In this document: piece by piece, positions 16,945 to 24,595 of the stretch | How positions within the stretch are numbered: the first letter of the stretch is position 1 | Layout of the letters: every line of letters begins with the position of its first letter | Assembly: GCA_016872875.1 (NCBI GenBank) | Contig: VGYW01000007.1 | Coordinates: forward strand, 1 to 45,611 | Origin: Planctomycetota bacterium | GTDB lineage: Bacteria; Planctomycetota; PUPC01; DSUN01 | Direction of reading: 5' to 3' | DNA: 45,611 nt | The notes under the pieces: generated by a model | Seen by the model: only the letters and a program-made list of their open reading frames with translations | Databases searched by the model: none | Told to the model about the DNA's origin: nothing | Made by a program: the position numbers and the translations under genes

Positions 16945-17774
16945 GCAAGACGGGGTGGACGATGGTCGCGTTGCTGGCGGCGATGGTGGCCATGACGGTG
17001 GGCGTTACAACGGCACTCGGCCCCGCGATGGCTGGGGAGAAGGAGACGGCTCCGCCCGACCCCGGCCCAAAGGTCGGGGAGCCCGCGGCCAAGCCCGTTG
17101 AAGCCCCGGCCGAGACCGGATCCGGCGGCATGTCCGAGTTCGAAAAGGTCAAAGTCCCCACCGAGACCCTCATGGACCAGCTCAACAAGGGCGGCGTCAT
17201 CGGCTGGATCATCATGGCGCTCTCGCCCGTCGCGCTCGCCCTCATCATCGAGCACGCCGTCACCCTGCGCCGCGACAAGATGTGCCCCCCCGAGCTCGTC
17301 CAGGAGCTCACCGACTACTTCAACGAGGAGCAGTACGAGGAGGCGATGGAGCTGTGCAACGTCGAGCGGAACTTCCTCACCAACGTCGTCCGCGCCGGCC
17401 TCACCCGCCTCGACGCCGGTTACGATGCCATGCAGCAGTCCATGTCGTCCGCCGCCGAAGAAGAGTTCACCAACTACCAGCTCCGCATTAGCTGGCTCAA
17501 CCTCATCGGCAACATCGCGCCCATGCTCGGCCTCCTCGGCACCGTGCAAGGCATGATCGGCGCCTTCGGCAAGATCGCCTTCATGACCGTCGTCAAGCCC
17601 TCCGTCCTCGCCTGGAACATCAACGTCGCCCTCGTCACCACCTTCCAGGGCCTCTGCGTGGCCATCCCCGTCATGTGCGCCTATCAGTACATCGCCAACC
17701 GCATCGTCTCTAACGTCCTCCACTCCGGCAACACGGTGAGCGAGCTGATGGACCGCTTCCGCGGCAAGAAGTGA
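16941..17774 (+). CDS. exbB: ExbB/TolQ/MotA-family proton-channel protein
   Basis: 277 residues. The three-helix ExbB core is clear: TM1 at ~87-107 (GWIIMALSPVALALIIEHAV), a cytoplasmic loop, TM2 at ~185-208 with the family motif LGLLGTVQGM (196-205), and TM3 at ~227-251 (LVTTFQGLCVAIPVMCAYQY). An extra N-terminal hydrophobic segment (residues ~8-30), probably a signal peptide or additional membrane helix, is followed by a Pro/Ala/Glu-rich periplasmic stretch (~33-65); both are absent from Escherichia coli ExbB. With ExbD it forms the stator that couples proton motive force to mechanical work across the periplasm. The GTG at 16941 overlaps the previous stop and has AAAGGAG 8 nt upstream. The two ExbD genes follow. 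Confidence 0.93.
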   Translation: MSKTGWTMVALLAAMVAMTVGVTTALGPAMAGEKETAPPDPGPKVGEPAAKPVEAPAETGSGGMSEFEKVKVPTETLMDQLNKGGVIGWIIMALSPVALALIIEHAVTLRRDKMCPPELVQELTDYFNEEQYEEAMELCNVERNFLTNVVRAGLTRLDAGYDAMQQSMSSAAEEEFTNYQLRISWLNLIGNIAPMLGLLGTVQGMIGAFGKIAFMTVVKPSVLAWNINVALVTTFQGLCVAIPVMCAYQYIANRIVSNVLHSGNTVSELMDRFRGKK

Positions 17775-17787
17775 GGAGACGCGACAG

Positions 17788-18234
17788 ATGCTCAAGAACG
17801 CCAGCGGGCGGATCATGCTCACCAAGCTGAACATGACCCCCATGATCGACTGCGTATTCCTCCTCAACCTCTTCTTCATGACCGTCACCGAGCTGACGCG
17901 GCAGGACGATATCGAGGCCATCAAGCTCCCCGACATCCGCTACGCGAAGCCCGACGAGAACCCCGAGCCCGAGCGCCTCGTCATCAACGTCCTCAAGGAG
18001 GGCAAGTTCATCGTAAGCGGCAACATCTGCGACGACGACGAGATCAAACGCCTCCTCCTCCGCGAGGCGCGCCTCACCAGGAACCAGGAGGGCATCAGCG
18101 AGCGCACCGTCCTCGTCAAGGCCGACGAACGAGTCCCCTTCAAACACATCAAGCATCTCATCATGCTCTGCGTCCAGCGCAACATCAAGATCTACCGCAT
18201 ATCCTTCGGCATCAAGCCCATTGTGGAAAAATAG
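17788..18234 (+). CDS. exbD: ExbD/TolR-family protein 1
   Basis: 148 residues. A short cytoplasmic N-terminus is followed by one transmembrane helix containing the proton-accepting aspartate, D21 in NMTPMIDCVFLLNLFFM, the hallmark of ExbD/TolR. The periplasmic domain follows (LVINVLKEGKFIVSGN, then VLVKADERVPFKHIKHLIML) and ends at YRISFGIKPIVEK. Its pairing with the ExbB gene 13 bp upstream is typical of proton-driven Exb/Tol motors. It differs considerably from the second ExbD, so the two are not a recent duplication and probably form a mixed stator. Confidence 0.93.
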   Translation: MLKNASGRIMLTKLNMTPMIDCVFLLNLFFMTVTELTRQDDIEAIKLPDIRYAKPDENPEPERLVINVLKEGKFIVSGNICDDDEIKRLLLREARLTRNQEGISERTVLVKADERVPFKHIKHLIMLCVQRNIKIYRISFGIKPIVEK

Positions 18235-18268
18235 CGCCGTACGGCGGACGCGCCCAGGAGACGACCCC

Positions 18269-18724
18269 ATGGCCCTCATCCAGAAAGACAGAAGGAAGAA
18301 GGTGTCTGTCAGTGAGATGAACATGACCCCTCTCATTGACATCGTCTTCCAGCTCCTCCTGTTCTTCATGGTCGGCATGAAGTTCAAGGAGCTCGACCGC
18401 AAGCTCGAAACCGACCTCCCCAAGGCCGGCAAGCCCAAGCCCGAAGACCCACTGATCATCAAGAACGAGCTCTGGATCAAGATCAGCGTCAAGGCGGGCA
18501 CCGAGGCCGACCCCAACCCCAAGCCGCACTACGTCGTTGACCAGAAGGTGATGGCCGACGCCGCACACCTCCGCCGCACCCTTGCCGCCGCTTCGCGCCT
18601 GCCCGGGGCGAAGGAAGACCCCGTCATCCTCGACCCCAGGGACGAAGCGCACCACGGCTGGATCATGACCGCCATGGACTACCTGCGCGAGTATGGTTTC
18701 AAGAGCATCAACTTCAAACAGTAG
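18269..18724 (+). CDS. exbD: ExbD/TolR-family protein 2
   Basis: 151 residues. The transmembrane helix carries the conserved aspartate D24 in MNMTPLIDIVFQLLLFFM. The periplasmic domain ends with PVILDPRDEAHHGWIMTAMD and YGFKSINFKQ. That C-terminal domain is closely mirrored in the last ~80 residues of the next gene product. The ATG at 18269 has AGGAG (18256-18260) 8 nt upstream. An in-frame extension back to 18221 overlaps the previous gene and lacks a good ribosome-binding site. Only 5 bp separate it from the next gene, so the two are co-translated. Confidence 0.93.
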   Translation: MALIQKDRRKKVSVSEMNMTPLIDIVFQLLLFFMVGMKFKELDRKLETDLPKAGKPKPEDPLIIKNELWIKISVKAGTEADPNPKPHYVVDQKVMADAAHLRRTLAAASRLPGAKEDPVILDPRDEAHHGWIMTAMDYLREYGFKSINFKQ

Positions 18725-18729
18725 CACAC

Positions 18730-19695
18730 ATGCCCCGCTGCCCCCTTGCCAGCGTCCTTGCGCTCCTCCTCGCCGCCTGCGCTCCCGGCGCCGAGCCCGA
18801 CAAGTCCGGCCCAGTCCCCCAACTCCCCAACCTGCGCCTCGACCTCAAGGCCAAGACGGTCGAGATTGACGGCACCTTCTGTGTCGGCGAATACCCTCTC
18901 GAGCTCCTCGCCTGCCACGGGACCATGAAGGACTACGAGTCCATGGTCTCCTCCCCCTGCAAGCCGAGCGTCCTGCACATGGCGCTCCTCGCCCTCGGCC
19001 TCAAGCCGCGCGTCCGCGACGAGAAGGAGCCCGGCAAGGTCCTACGCGAAGGCGACCCCGTCGAGCTCCTCCTCCGCTTCACCAAGGACGGCAAGGAGCT
19101 CACTGTCGAGCCCCACGAGGTCATCATCAACGTCGAAACCAAGAAGCGCATCGCTGGCACCTCCTTCGTCTTCTTCGGCTCCTTCCTCTTCCCCGACCCG
19201 ATGGACAAGACGAAGATGATCTACCTCGGCGACGCCGAGAACTGGCTCATCGGGCTGCTGGGCGACACCGCGAGCGTGATTGACCAGCCGGCCGACGCTG
19301 CCGGCAAGTACGGCGCTCTCGCCATTGACACTAAGGCCGTCCCACCCAAAGGCTCCAAAGTCACCCTCATCATCCGCCCCGCCGCCAAGCGGCCCGACAA
19401 GCCCGAAGCCCCCAAGGCCCCTCCCGAAGGCGGCGCGCTTCCAAGAGAGTTCCGCATCCTCATCAAGCCCGGCGGCACCAAGGCCCAGCCCGCCCCCGAG
19501 TTCGCAGTCAACGGCACGCCCGCCAGAGACCTCGCCGAAGCCATCAAAGCCCTCGAAGGGCTTGCCGCGAAGCACAACGGCCTCGACGTCCCGGTGGTTC
19601 TCGACCCCGACGACGACGCCCAGCACGGCTGGGTGATGAAGGTCCTCGACGAGCTGCACCGCCTCAAGTTCCGCACCATCAGCTTCGCCCAGTGA
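18730..19695 (+). CDS. YdjY-domain lipoprotein with a C-terminal ExbD-like periplasmic domain
   Basis: 321 residues. The N-terminus MPRCPLASVLALLLAAC has a lipobox ending at C17, so it is predicted to be a lipoprotein. Residues ~35-190 match the YdjY-type domain common in planctomycetes: VEIDGTFCVGEYPLELLACH, then HMALLALGLKPRV, then a FVFFGS segment. Residues ~238-321 (FRILIKPGG to ISFAQ) align with the periplasmic domain of the preceding ExbD: PVVLDPDDDAQHGWVMKVLD here against PVILDPRDEAHHGWIMTAMD there, with the endings RTISFAQ and KSINFKQ. The ExbD transmembrane helix is absent. It therefore looks like a soluble or lipid-anchored ExbD mimic fused to YdjY, able to dock on the motor's periplasmic domain (inference). 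It is the last gene of the operon. Confidence 0.72.
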   Translation: MPRCPLASVLALLLAACAPGAEPDKSGPVPQLPNLRLDLKAKTVEIDGTFCVGEYPLELLACHGTMKDYESMVSSPCKPSVLHMALLALGLKPRVRDEKEPGKVLREGDPVELLLRFTKDGKELTVEPHEVIINVETKKRIAGTSFVFFGSFLFPDPMDKTKMIYLGDAENWLIGLLGDTASVIDQPADAAGKYGALAIDTKAVPPKGSKVTLIIRPAAKRPDKPEAPKAPPEGGALPREFRILIKPGGTKAQPAPEFAVNGTPARDLAEAIKALEGLAAKHNGLDVPVVLDPDDDAQHGWVMKVLDELHRLKFRTISFAQ

Positions 19696-19728
19696 ACCCC
19701 GTGTCTCCGGCCATCAGCCCCCAGACCG

Positions 19729-20943
19729 TCAGGCGTAGGGCGCCGAGGAATACGCCGTGTCGTACATCGCGGCGATCTTCTCGGGGGGGACATTAGCCAG
19801 GATGTTGTGGACCTGGGTGAAGACGAAGCCGCCGCCAGGCTTGAAGGTGGCGACGAGGCGGCGGACCTCGGCCTCAACGTCGGCCACCGTGCCCAGCGGC
19901 AGCGTGTGCTGCGTGTCGCAGCCCCCGCCCCAGAAGGTCAAGTGCTTGCCATACTTCCGCTTGAGCTTCTCCGGCTCCATGCCCGCCGCGCCAATCTGGA
20001 CGGGGTTGATGATCTCGACGCCAATCTCGATGAGGTCGCCCAGGATCGGCTCGATTGCGCCGCACGAGTGCAGAAACAGGTGGGCCGTGCTGTTGCGGCG
20101 GATATAGTCATAGACCTTTGCCTGCCGGGGCTTGACCAACTGGCGATAGGTCGTAGGCGACACGATCAGCGAGGTTTGCGTTCCGAGGTCGTCGCCCACG
20201 GCCACGATGTCAACAATGCCCTCGATGGCGGGCAGGAAGACCTCGAGGTTGGCGATGTGCCAACGCACGAGCCTGTCGAAAAAGTACTCAACCAGGTCGC
20301 GGTCGGTGCCGAGGCGGAGCATGAACTCGGCGAAGCCGAACATGAAGTTGCCGTTCTCCAGGATGTTCCCGCCGAAGCAGGCGAGGGTGGCGTAGTCGCT
20401 CTCGCGGCGCCAGCGTTCGCCCTGGGCGCGAATGAAGGCCGCCTCCTCGGCGGTCATCACGGGCCACGGGGCCGCCTCGATGTCTGCCGGCGTGCGGGCG
20501 TTGGCGAGGGGGAAGTGGACGGGCTCGAAGTAGCCGCCGCTTGAGAGCATGCGGGCGACCTCGGTGCCGTCGGGGGCGAGAAGGCTCCAGCCGCCCCCCG
20601 CCCGCGGCACGGGATTGTAGTCGCGGGGCACGAGGCACTGGGTGCCGTCGGCAAGCGTCATGGGCTTCCAGGCGTCAATGCGGATGCCGAAGGAGGGCTC
20701 CAGGCGGTGAATCTGTACAACGTCGCCGTGGAAGCGCTCGATCAATTCCGGCTCCGGCTCAGCCAGTTGCTGCATCAGGTCGTAGAGTTTGAACGGCTTG
20801 TCGGCGTTGATGCCCAGGTGCCGCCGCAGGGCGGCGTAGGCGGGCGCCTGGATGCCGCTTGAGCGCCAGGCGGCGAAATCAATCGGCACGCGGTCAGGCT
20901 CTTCGTGGGCTATCGCCATTAGCACGCGTTCGCGCGGTGTCAT
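19729..20943 (-). CDS. Uroporphyrinogen decarboxylase-family methyltransferase (zinc, MtaA/CmuA type)
   Basis: 404 residues of the UroD (PF01208-type) TIM-barrel family. The N-terminus MTPRERVLMAIAHEEPDRVP is the family's usual opening. The motif H292-S-C294-G and C342 (GGGCDTQHTLP) match the His-x-Cys ... Cys zinc site of the methylcobalamin:thiol methyltransferases (MtaA, MtbA, CmuA). It is therefore more likely a cobalamin-linked methyltransferase than a haem-biosynthetic UroD. The C-terminal GGGFVFTQVHNILANVPPEK is also typical. The ATG at 20943 is where similarity starts; the open frame upstream runs through a repeat and is not supported. No corrinoid protein gene lies nearby, so the substrate is unknown. 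It is convergent with the ExbBD operon (33-bp gap) and divergent from the GH38-type gene. Confidence 0.85.
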   Translation of the reverse strand: MTPRERVLMAIAHEEPDRVPIDFAAWRSSGIQAPAYAALRRHLGINADKPFKLYDLMQQLAEPEPELIERFHGDVVQIHRLEPSFGIRIDAWKPMTLADGTQCLVPRDYNPVPRAGGGWSLLAPDGTEVARMLSSGGYFEPVHFPLANARTPADIEAAPWPVMTAEEAAFIRAQGERWRRESDYATLACFGGNILENGNFMFGFAEFMLRLGTDRDLVEYFFDRLVRWHIANLEVFLPAIEGIVDIVAVGDDLGTQTSLIVSPTTYRQLVKPRQAKVYDYIRRNSTAHLFLHSCGAIEPILGDLIEIGVEIINPVQIGAAGMEPEKLKRKYGKHLTFWGGGCDTQHTLPLGTVADVEAEVRRLVATFKPGGGFVFTQVHNILANVPPEKIAAMYDTAYSSAPYA

Positions 20944-20972
20944 GTTGCACCCCCAGTTCCAGTTGGCGCCCA

Positions 20973-21001
20973 TGTATAGCAGACGGGCCGGGGGAATGCA
21001 A
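20973..21001 (-). promoter_or_regulatory. Possible promoter for the UroD-like gene
   Basis: Read on the minus strand: TTGCAT (complement of 20996-21001), 17-nt spacer, TATACA (complement of 20973-20978), about 30 bp before the start codon. The -35 is weak. Confidence 0.35.
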
Positions 21002-21020
21002 CAGGCGGGGCCGGGGCGGC

Positions 21021-21118
21021 ACGAGGGACACCAGGGACCACAGGGACCACAGGGACGAATGAAGGACGCGCCGTCTGTCCCTTGGGTCCCTGTGGTCCCT
21101 GGCGTCCCTGTGGTCCCT
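21021..21118. repeat. Intergenic hairpin with tandem CAGGGACCA arms
   Basis: The left arm (21021-21056) is built of AGGGACCAC-type units, period about 9. The right arm (21076-21118) carries the complementary GTCCCTGTGGTCCCTGG-type units. They pair imperfectly over about 35 bp with a ~20-nt loop. It sits between two divergent genes and their predicted promoters, so it is not a terminator. Confidence 0.75.
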
Positions 21119-21144
21119 TCCGCCACCTCCCCAGGCAATCGCCT

Positions 21145-21173
21145 TTGACCCGCCGCCTCTTGCCCGGTAATAT
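21145..21173 (+). promoter_or_regulatory. Predicted sigma-70 promoter for the GH38-type gene
   Basis: TTGACC (21145-21150, 5 of 6), 17-nt spacer, TAATAT (21168-21173). It lies 35 bp before the ATG at 21209. Confidence 0.6.
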
Positions 21174-21208
21174 GGGCATGCCCCCTCGGCCTTTTCAGGA
21201 GAGCGCCC

Positions 21209-24200
21209 ATGAGCCGCATCGCAGCGTTTATGGCCGCCGTTGGCCTGGCCTCCGCCCTCGCGGGCGAGCAGGCCGTCTGGCAGATCGGCAAGCCCGACAG
21301 GAGCTATGCCGAGTTCGCCCTCGCGCGCGACTACCAGTCGTTCCCCAAGCGCTTCGGGGCCAAGCCCCTCGTCTTCGAGGTCGGCAAGAGCGACGCCGCG
21401 AAGGACTGGCCCTGGATCCACCCCGGCCCCTCCGACGCCTGGGCTGGCCATCGCGTCTACCCGTTCAAGATTCGCTTCGAGTTGGCCGACGAGCCGAAGG
21501 GGCTATTCACCCTCCGCATCGAGCTGGCCAACACCCACTACGGCCAGCCGCCCACCTACTCCGTGGCCGTCGGCGACCACAGCGGCCAGTTCCGGCTCCC
21601 CATCGGCGGCACCGACGCGTCGCTGACCGACCCCGCGGCCGGCAAGCCGCATAAGATCGAGATTCCCCTCCCGCCCGGCATCCTCCGAAAGGGCGCCAAC
21701 GAGGTCACCCTCGCCTGCACCGAAGGCTCGTGGGCGCTCTACGATGCCATCACGCTGCTGACCGACCCCGAAGGCAAGATGCCCGAGCCAGGCGTCGCCT
21801 CGATCGCCATCGCGCCCACGCCGTTCCACGTGAAGGTGGATGGCAAAGTGCGGCGGGCGATTGATGTGAACATCGGGCTCACGGCGCCTGCGCAGGACAT
21901 CACGCTTCGTGTCGAGGCCGGCGGCGAGACGACCGACGTGCCAGTGAAGCAGCAGCTCGCCACGTTCGGTGGCATCTCCCAAGAGGTCGGCGTGCCCGAT
22001 TCCTCTGAGCCAATGGAAGTCAAGGTCACGGCGACCGTGGCGGGGCGCTCGAAGACGGCGACCGTCAAGCTCGAGCCGGTGCGCAAGTGGCGCATCTTCG
22101 TCGCCCCTAGCTCCCACACCGACATCGGCTACACACACATCCAGCCGCAGTGCGCCGAAATCCACAACAAGAACGCCGACATCGCGGCCGACCTGATGGA
22201 CAAGTTCCCCGACTTCAAGTGGAATCTCGAGGTCGCTTGGCAGGCCGAGAACTACCTCGCCTCCCGCAAGGGCGAACAGCTCGACAAGTTCCTGAAATAC
22301 GCCAAGGAGGGGCGGATGGGCGTCCAGGCCCTCTACAACAACATCCTCACCGGCCTCTGCTCCCACGAGGAGGCCTGCCGCCTCACCTATTTCGCCCATA
22401 GTCTCAAGACCCGCTACGGCATCCCGTTCAAGAGCGCGATGATCAGCGACGTGCCGAGCCAGGAGGCGACCATCCCGATGATCCTGGCCAACTCCGGCAT
22501 CCGCTACTTCTCCAGCGGCATCAACAACACCCGCGGCCCGCTCACCGCGATGTATGCCAAAGCCCCCTGCTGGTGGGAAGGCCCGGACGGCAGCCGCGTG
22601 CTGATGATGTATGTGCCCGGCTACGCCCATGCCGGCGGCTGGGGCCTCGACGCGAGCGTCGAGCGCGCCCGCGGCCACATCCTGGGCGCGATCAAGGGCT
22701 ACGAAGCCCGAAAGGATTACCCCTACGACGCCATCTTCCTCCACGGCGCCGTGAGCGACAACGTGGCGTTGAACCCGCGCCTCGCCGACGTGTGCAAGGC
22801 CTGGAACGACCGCTACGAGTTCCCCAAGGTCATCCTCTGCCACAACGCCGAGTTCTTCGAGCACATCGAGAAGAGTTTCGGCGACAAGCTCCCCGTCGTC
22901 AAGGGCAGCGCCGGCACCTACTGGGAGGACGGCGCCGGCTCCTCCGCCCGCGAGACGGCGCTGAACCGCAACGCTCACGAGGCGACCCGCAACGCCGAGA
23001 CCCTCTTCGCCCTTGCCCGCCGCGTCAACCCAAACATCGCCTATCCCGCCGAGGCCATCGCCGCCGCCTGGCGCAACTGCCTCCTCTACGACGAGCACAC
23101 CTGGGGCGCACACTGCTCCATCTCCCAGCCCGACAGCGACTTCACCAAGGCCCAATGGAAGATCAAGTCCCAATTCGCTCTCGACGCGGACAAAGCGGCC
23201 AAAGACCTCGCTGTCCGAAGTCACAGCGCGCTGGCCCGGCTGGTCAAGACTGACGCTTCAGCCGGCCTCGTGGTCATCAATCCTACGAGCTGGCCCCGCA
23301 CGCAGGTGATCGGCGCTTCCAACTTAGTGAGTGTGCCCGCTCTCGGCTATCGCGTCCTATTGAGGCAGGACATGGCTCGCCCGCCAAAGAGTGAGACGCT
23401 GGAGGGCACGGTCATTGAAAGCAAGTTCTATCGTGTGAGCTTCGACGAAGCTACAGGCGCCATCACGAGCATCTTCGACAAGGAACTGAACCGCGAACTG
23501 GTGGACCCCAAGGCCCCGTATCGCCTCAACCAGTATCTGTATGTGGCCGGGGGCGAGGGCACGCGCATTGTGGAGAACGGCCCGGAGCCCAAGCTGACGA
23601 TAGGCTCGCAGGAGAAGGCCGGGCTCCGGCGCAGCAAGTTCGCGGGCGACCTCGGCGAACGCATGGTCGTCGAGACGTCAGCCCCGATGTCGCCTATGGT
23701 CGTCAATGAAGTCTACGTGCTGAACGACGTGAAGCGGGTGGACATTGTGAACAGGGTGACGAAGACGCAGACCTACAAGAAGGAGGCGGTCTACTTCGCC
23801 TTCCCCTTCGCGGCGGAGAAGCCGACGTTTCGCTACGAGGTGCCCTGCGGCATCGTGAACGCGAACACCGACATGCTCCCCACCGCCTGCCTCGACTGGT
23901 TCACCGTCCAGCACTTCGTCGAGGTGGAGGCGCCCGACGTGGCCATCGCCTGGGCGACGCCCGACGCGCCGCTGGTGTGCTTCCAGGACATCAATCGCGG
24001 GAAGTGGCTCCGCAAGCTCGACTTCACGAACGGCCACATCTACGCCTACGTGATGAACAACTACTGGTTCACAAACTACCTTGCGGGGCAGGGGGGCGAC
24101 TTCACGTTCCGATTCTCGATCACGAGCCGCCCCAAGAGCGACCCCGTGGCCTCGGCTCGGTTCGGCTGGGAGGTCGCAAGCCCCCTTGTCGCGGTCTCAG

Positions 24201-24499
24201 GGCCGGCCAACCCGGCTGGCGTGCTCACGGAGTCCTCGGGCAGCCTGATCGAGATTGCGGAGCCGAACGTGTTCCTCGTGGGCGCCAAGAAGGCCGAGGC
24301 GAGCGATGCCCTCGTGCTGCGGCTCTGGGAGGTCAGTGGCAAGGCCACCACCGCCCACGTCCGCATCCCGCTCCTCAAGCCCAAGAAGGCCACGGCCGCC
24401 AGCCTCGTCGAGGAGCCGCAGGGCGAGCTTGAGCTGAAGGACTACACCATCGCCATCCCCATCCGGGCCAGCGGCCTGGCAACAGCACTGGTCGAATGA
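21209..24499 (+). CDS. Secreted GH38-type alpha-mannosidase-like glycosidase with N-terminal CBM-like domain
   Basis: 1096 residues. A signal peptide (1-19) is followed by a domain at ~20-165 resembling the carbohydrate-binding domain III of family 4 polysaccharide lyases (WQIGKPDRSYAEFALARDYQ, then HPGPSDAWAGHRVYPFKIRF and IELANTHYGQPPTYSV). A beta-rich linker domain precedes the GH38-like catalytic barrel from ~295. There SSHTDIGYTH supplies the zinc-type H303 and D305, NLEVAWQAENYL is the usual second motif, and D414 in MISDVPSQEA is at the position of the catalytic nucleophile. The C-terminal half is beta-sandwich, as in GH38. The likely role is periplasmic or extracellular removal of alpha-mannose or a related sugar; the exact substrate is unknown. 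AGGAGA lies 6 nt before the ATG. The gene has its own promoter. Confidence 0.82.
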   Translation: MSRIAAFMAAVGLASALAGEQAVWQIGKPDRSYAEFALARDYQSFPKRFGAKPLVFEVGKSDAAKDWPWIHPGPSDAWAGHRVYPFKIRFELADEPKGLFTLRIELANTHYGQPPTYSVAVGDHSGQFRLPIGGTDASLTDPAAGKPHKIEIPLPPGILRKGANEVTLACTEGSWALYDAITLLTDPEGKMPEPGVASIAIAPTPFHVKVDGKVRRAIDVNIGLTAPAQDITLRVEAGGETTDVPVKQQLATFGGISQEVGVPDSSEPMEVKVTATVAGRSKTATVKLEPVRKWRIFVAPSSHTDIGYTHIQPQCAEIHNKNADIAADLMDKFPDFKWNLEVAWQAENYLASRKGEQLDKFLKYAKEGRMGVQALYNNILTGLCSHEEACRLTYFAHSLKTRYGIPFKSAMISDVPSQEATIPMILANSGIRYFSSGINNTRGPLTAMYAKAPCWWEGPDGSRVLMMYVPGYAHAGGWGLDASVERARGHILGAIKGYEARKDYPYDAIFLHGAVSDNVALNPRLADVCKAWNDRYEFPKVILCHNAEFFEHIEKSFGDKLPVVKGSAGTYWEDGAGSSARETALNRNAHEATRNAETLFALARRVNPNIAYPAEAIAAAWRNCLLYDEHTWGAHCSISQPDSDFTKAQWKIKSQFALDADKAAKDLAVRSHSALARLVKTDASAGLVVINPTSWPRTQVIGASNLVSVPALGYRVLLRQDMARPPKSETLEGTVIESKFYRVSFDEATGAITSIFDKELNRELVDPKAPYRLNQYLYVAGGEGTRIVENGPEPKLTIGSQEKAGLRRSKFAGDLGERMVVETSAPMSPMVVNEVYVLNDVKRVDIVNRVTKTQTYKKEAVYFAFPFAAEKPTFRYEVPCGIVNANTDMLPTACLDWFTVQHFVEVEAPDVAIAWATPDAPLVCFQDINRGKWLRKLDFTNGHIYAYVMNNYWFTNYLAGQGGDFTFRFSITSRPKSDPVASARFGWEVASPLVAVSGPANPAGVLTESSGSLIEIAEPNVFLVGAKKAEASDALVLRLWEVSGKATTAHVRIPLLKPKKATAASLVEEPQGELELKDYTIAIPIRASGLATALVE

Positions 24500-24502
24500 C
24501 CC

Positions 24503-24573
24503 GTCCGTGTAAGTCCGTGTCTGTCCGTGTTCCTGGGGAGTGGCCACACGGACTGACACGGACAAACACGGAC
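24503..24573. repeat. Intergenic hairpin with tandem GTCCGTGT arms
   Basis: The left arm (24503-24531) has three GTCCGTGT units spaced 10 bp apart. The right arm (24545-24573) has three ACACGGAC-type units. Together they form a ~28-bp imperfect stem with a 13-nt loop. It begins 3 bp after the GH38-type stop codon and ends before the ribosome-binding site of the next co-directional gene. Confidence 0.78.
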
Positions 24574-24595
24574 CATGAGCAATGGAGGTTGGGTC

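Noticed and set aside
19696..19728. Terminator between the ExbBD operon and the UroD-like gene
   Set aside because: The 33-bp convergent gap has no convincing stem followed by a T-tract on either strand.
19729..20943. True haem-biosynthetic uroporphyrinogen decarboxylase (hemE)
   Set aside because: It carries the HxC ... C zinc-ligand pattern of cobalamin-dependent methyltransferases and has no haem-pathway neighbours.
21021..21118. Possible CRISPR-like array
   Set aside because: Repeats are only ~9 bp, tandem without spacers, and arranged as a hairpin. No cas genes are in the window.
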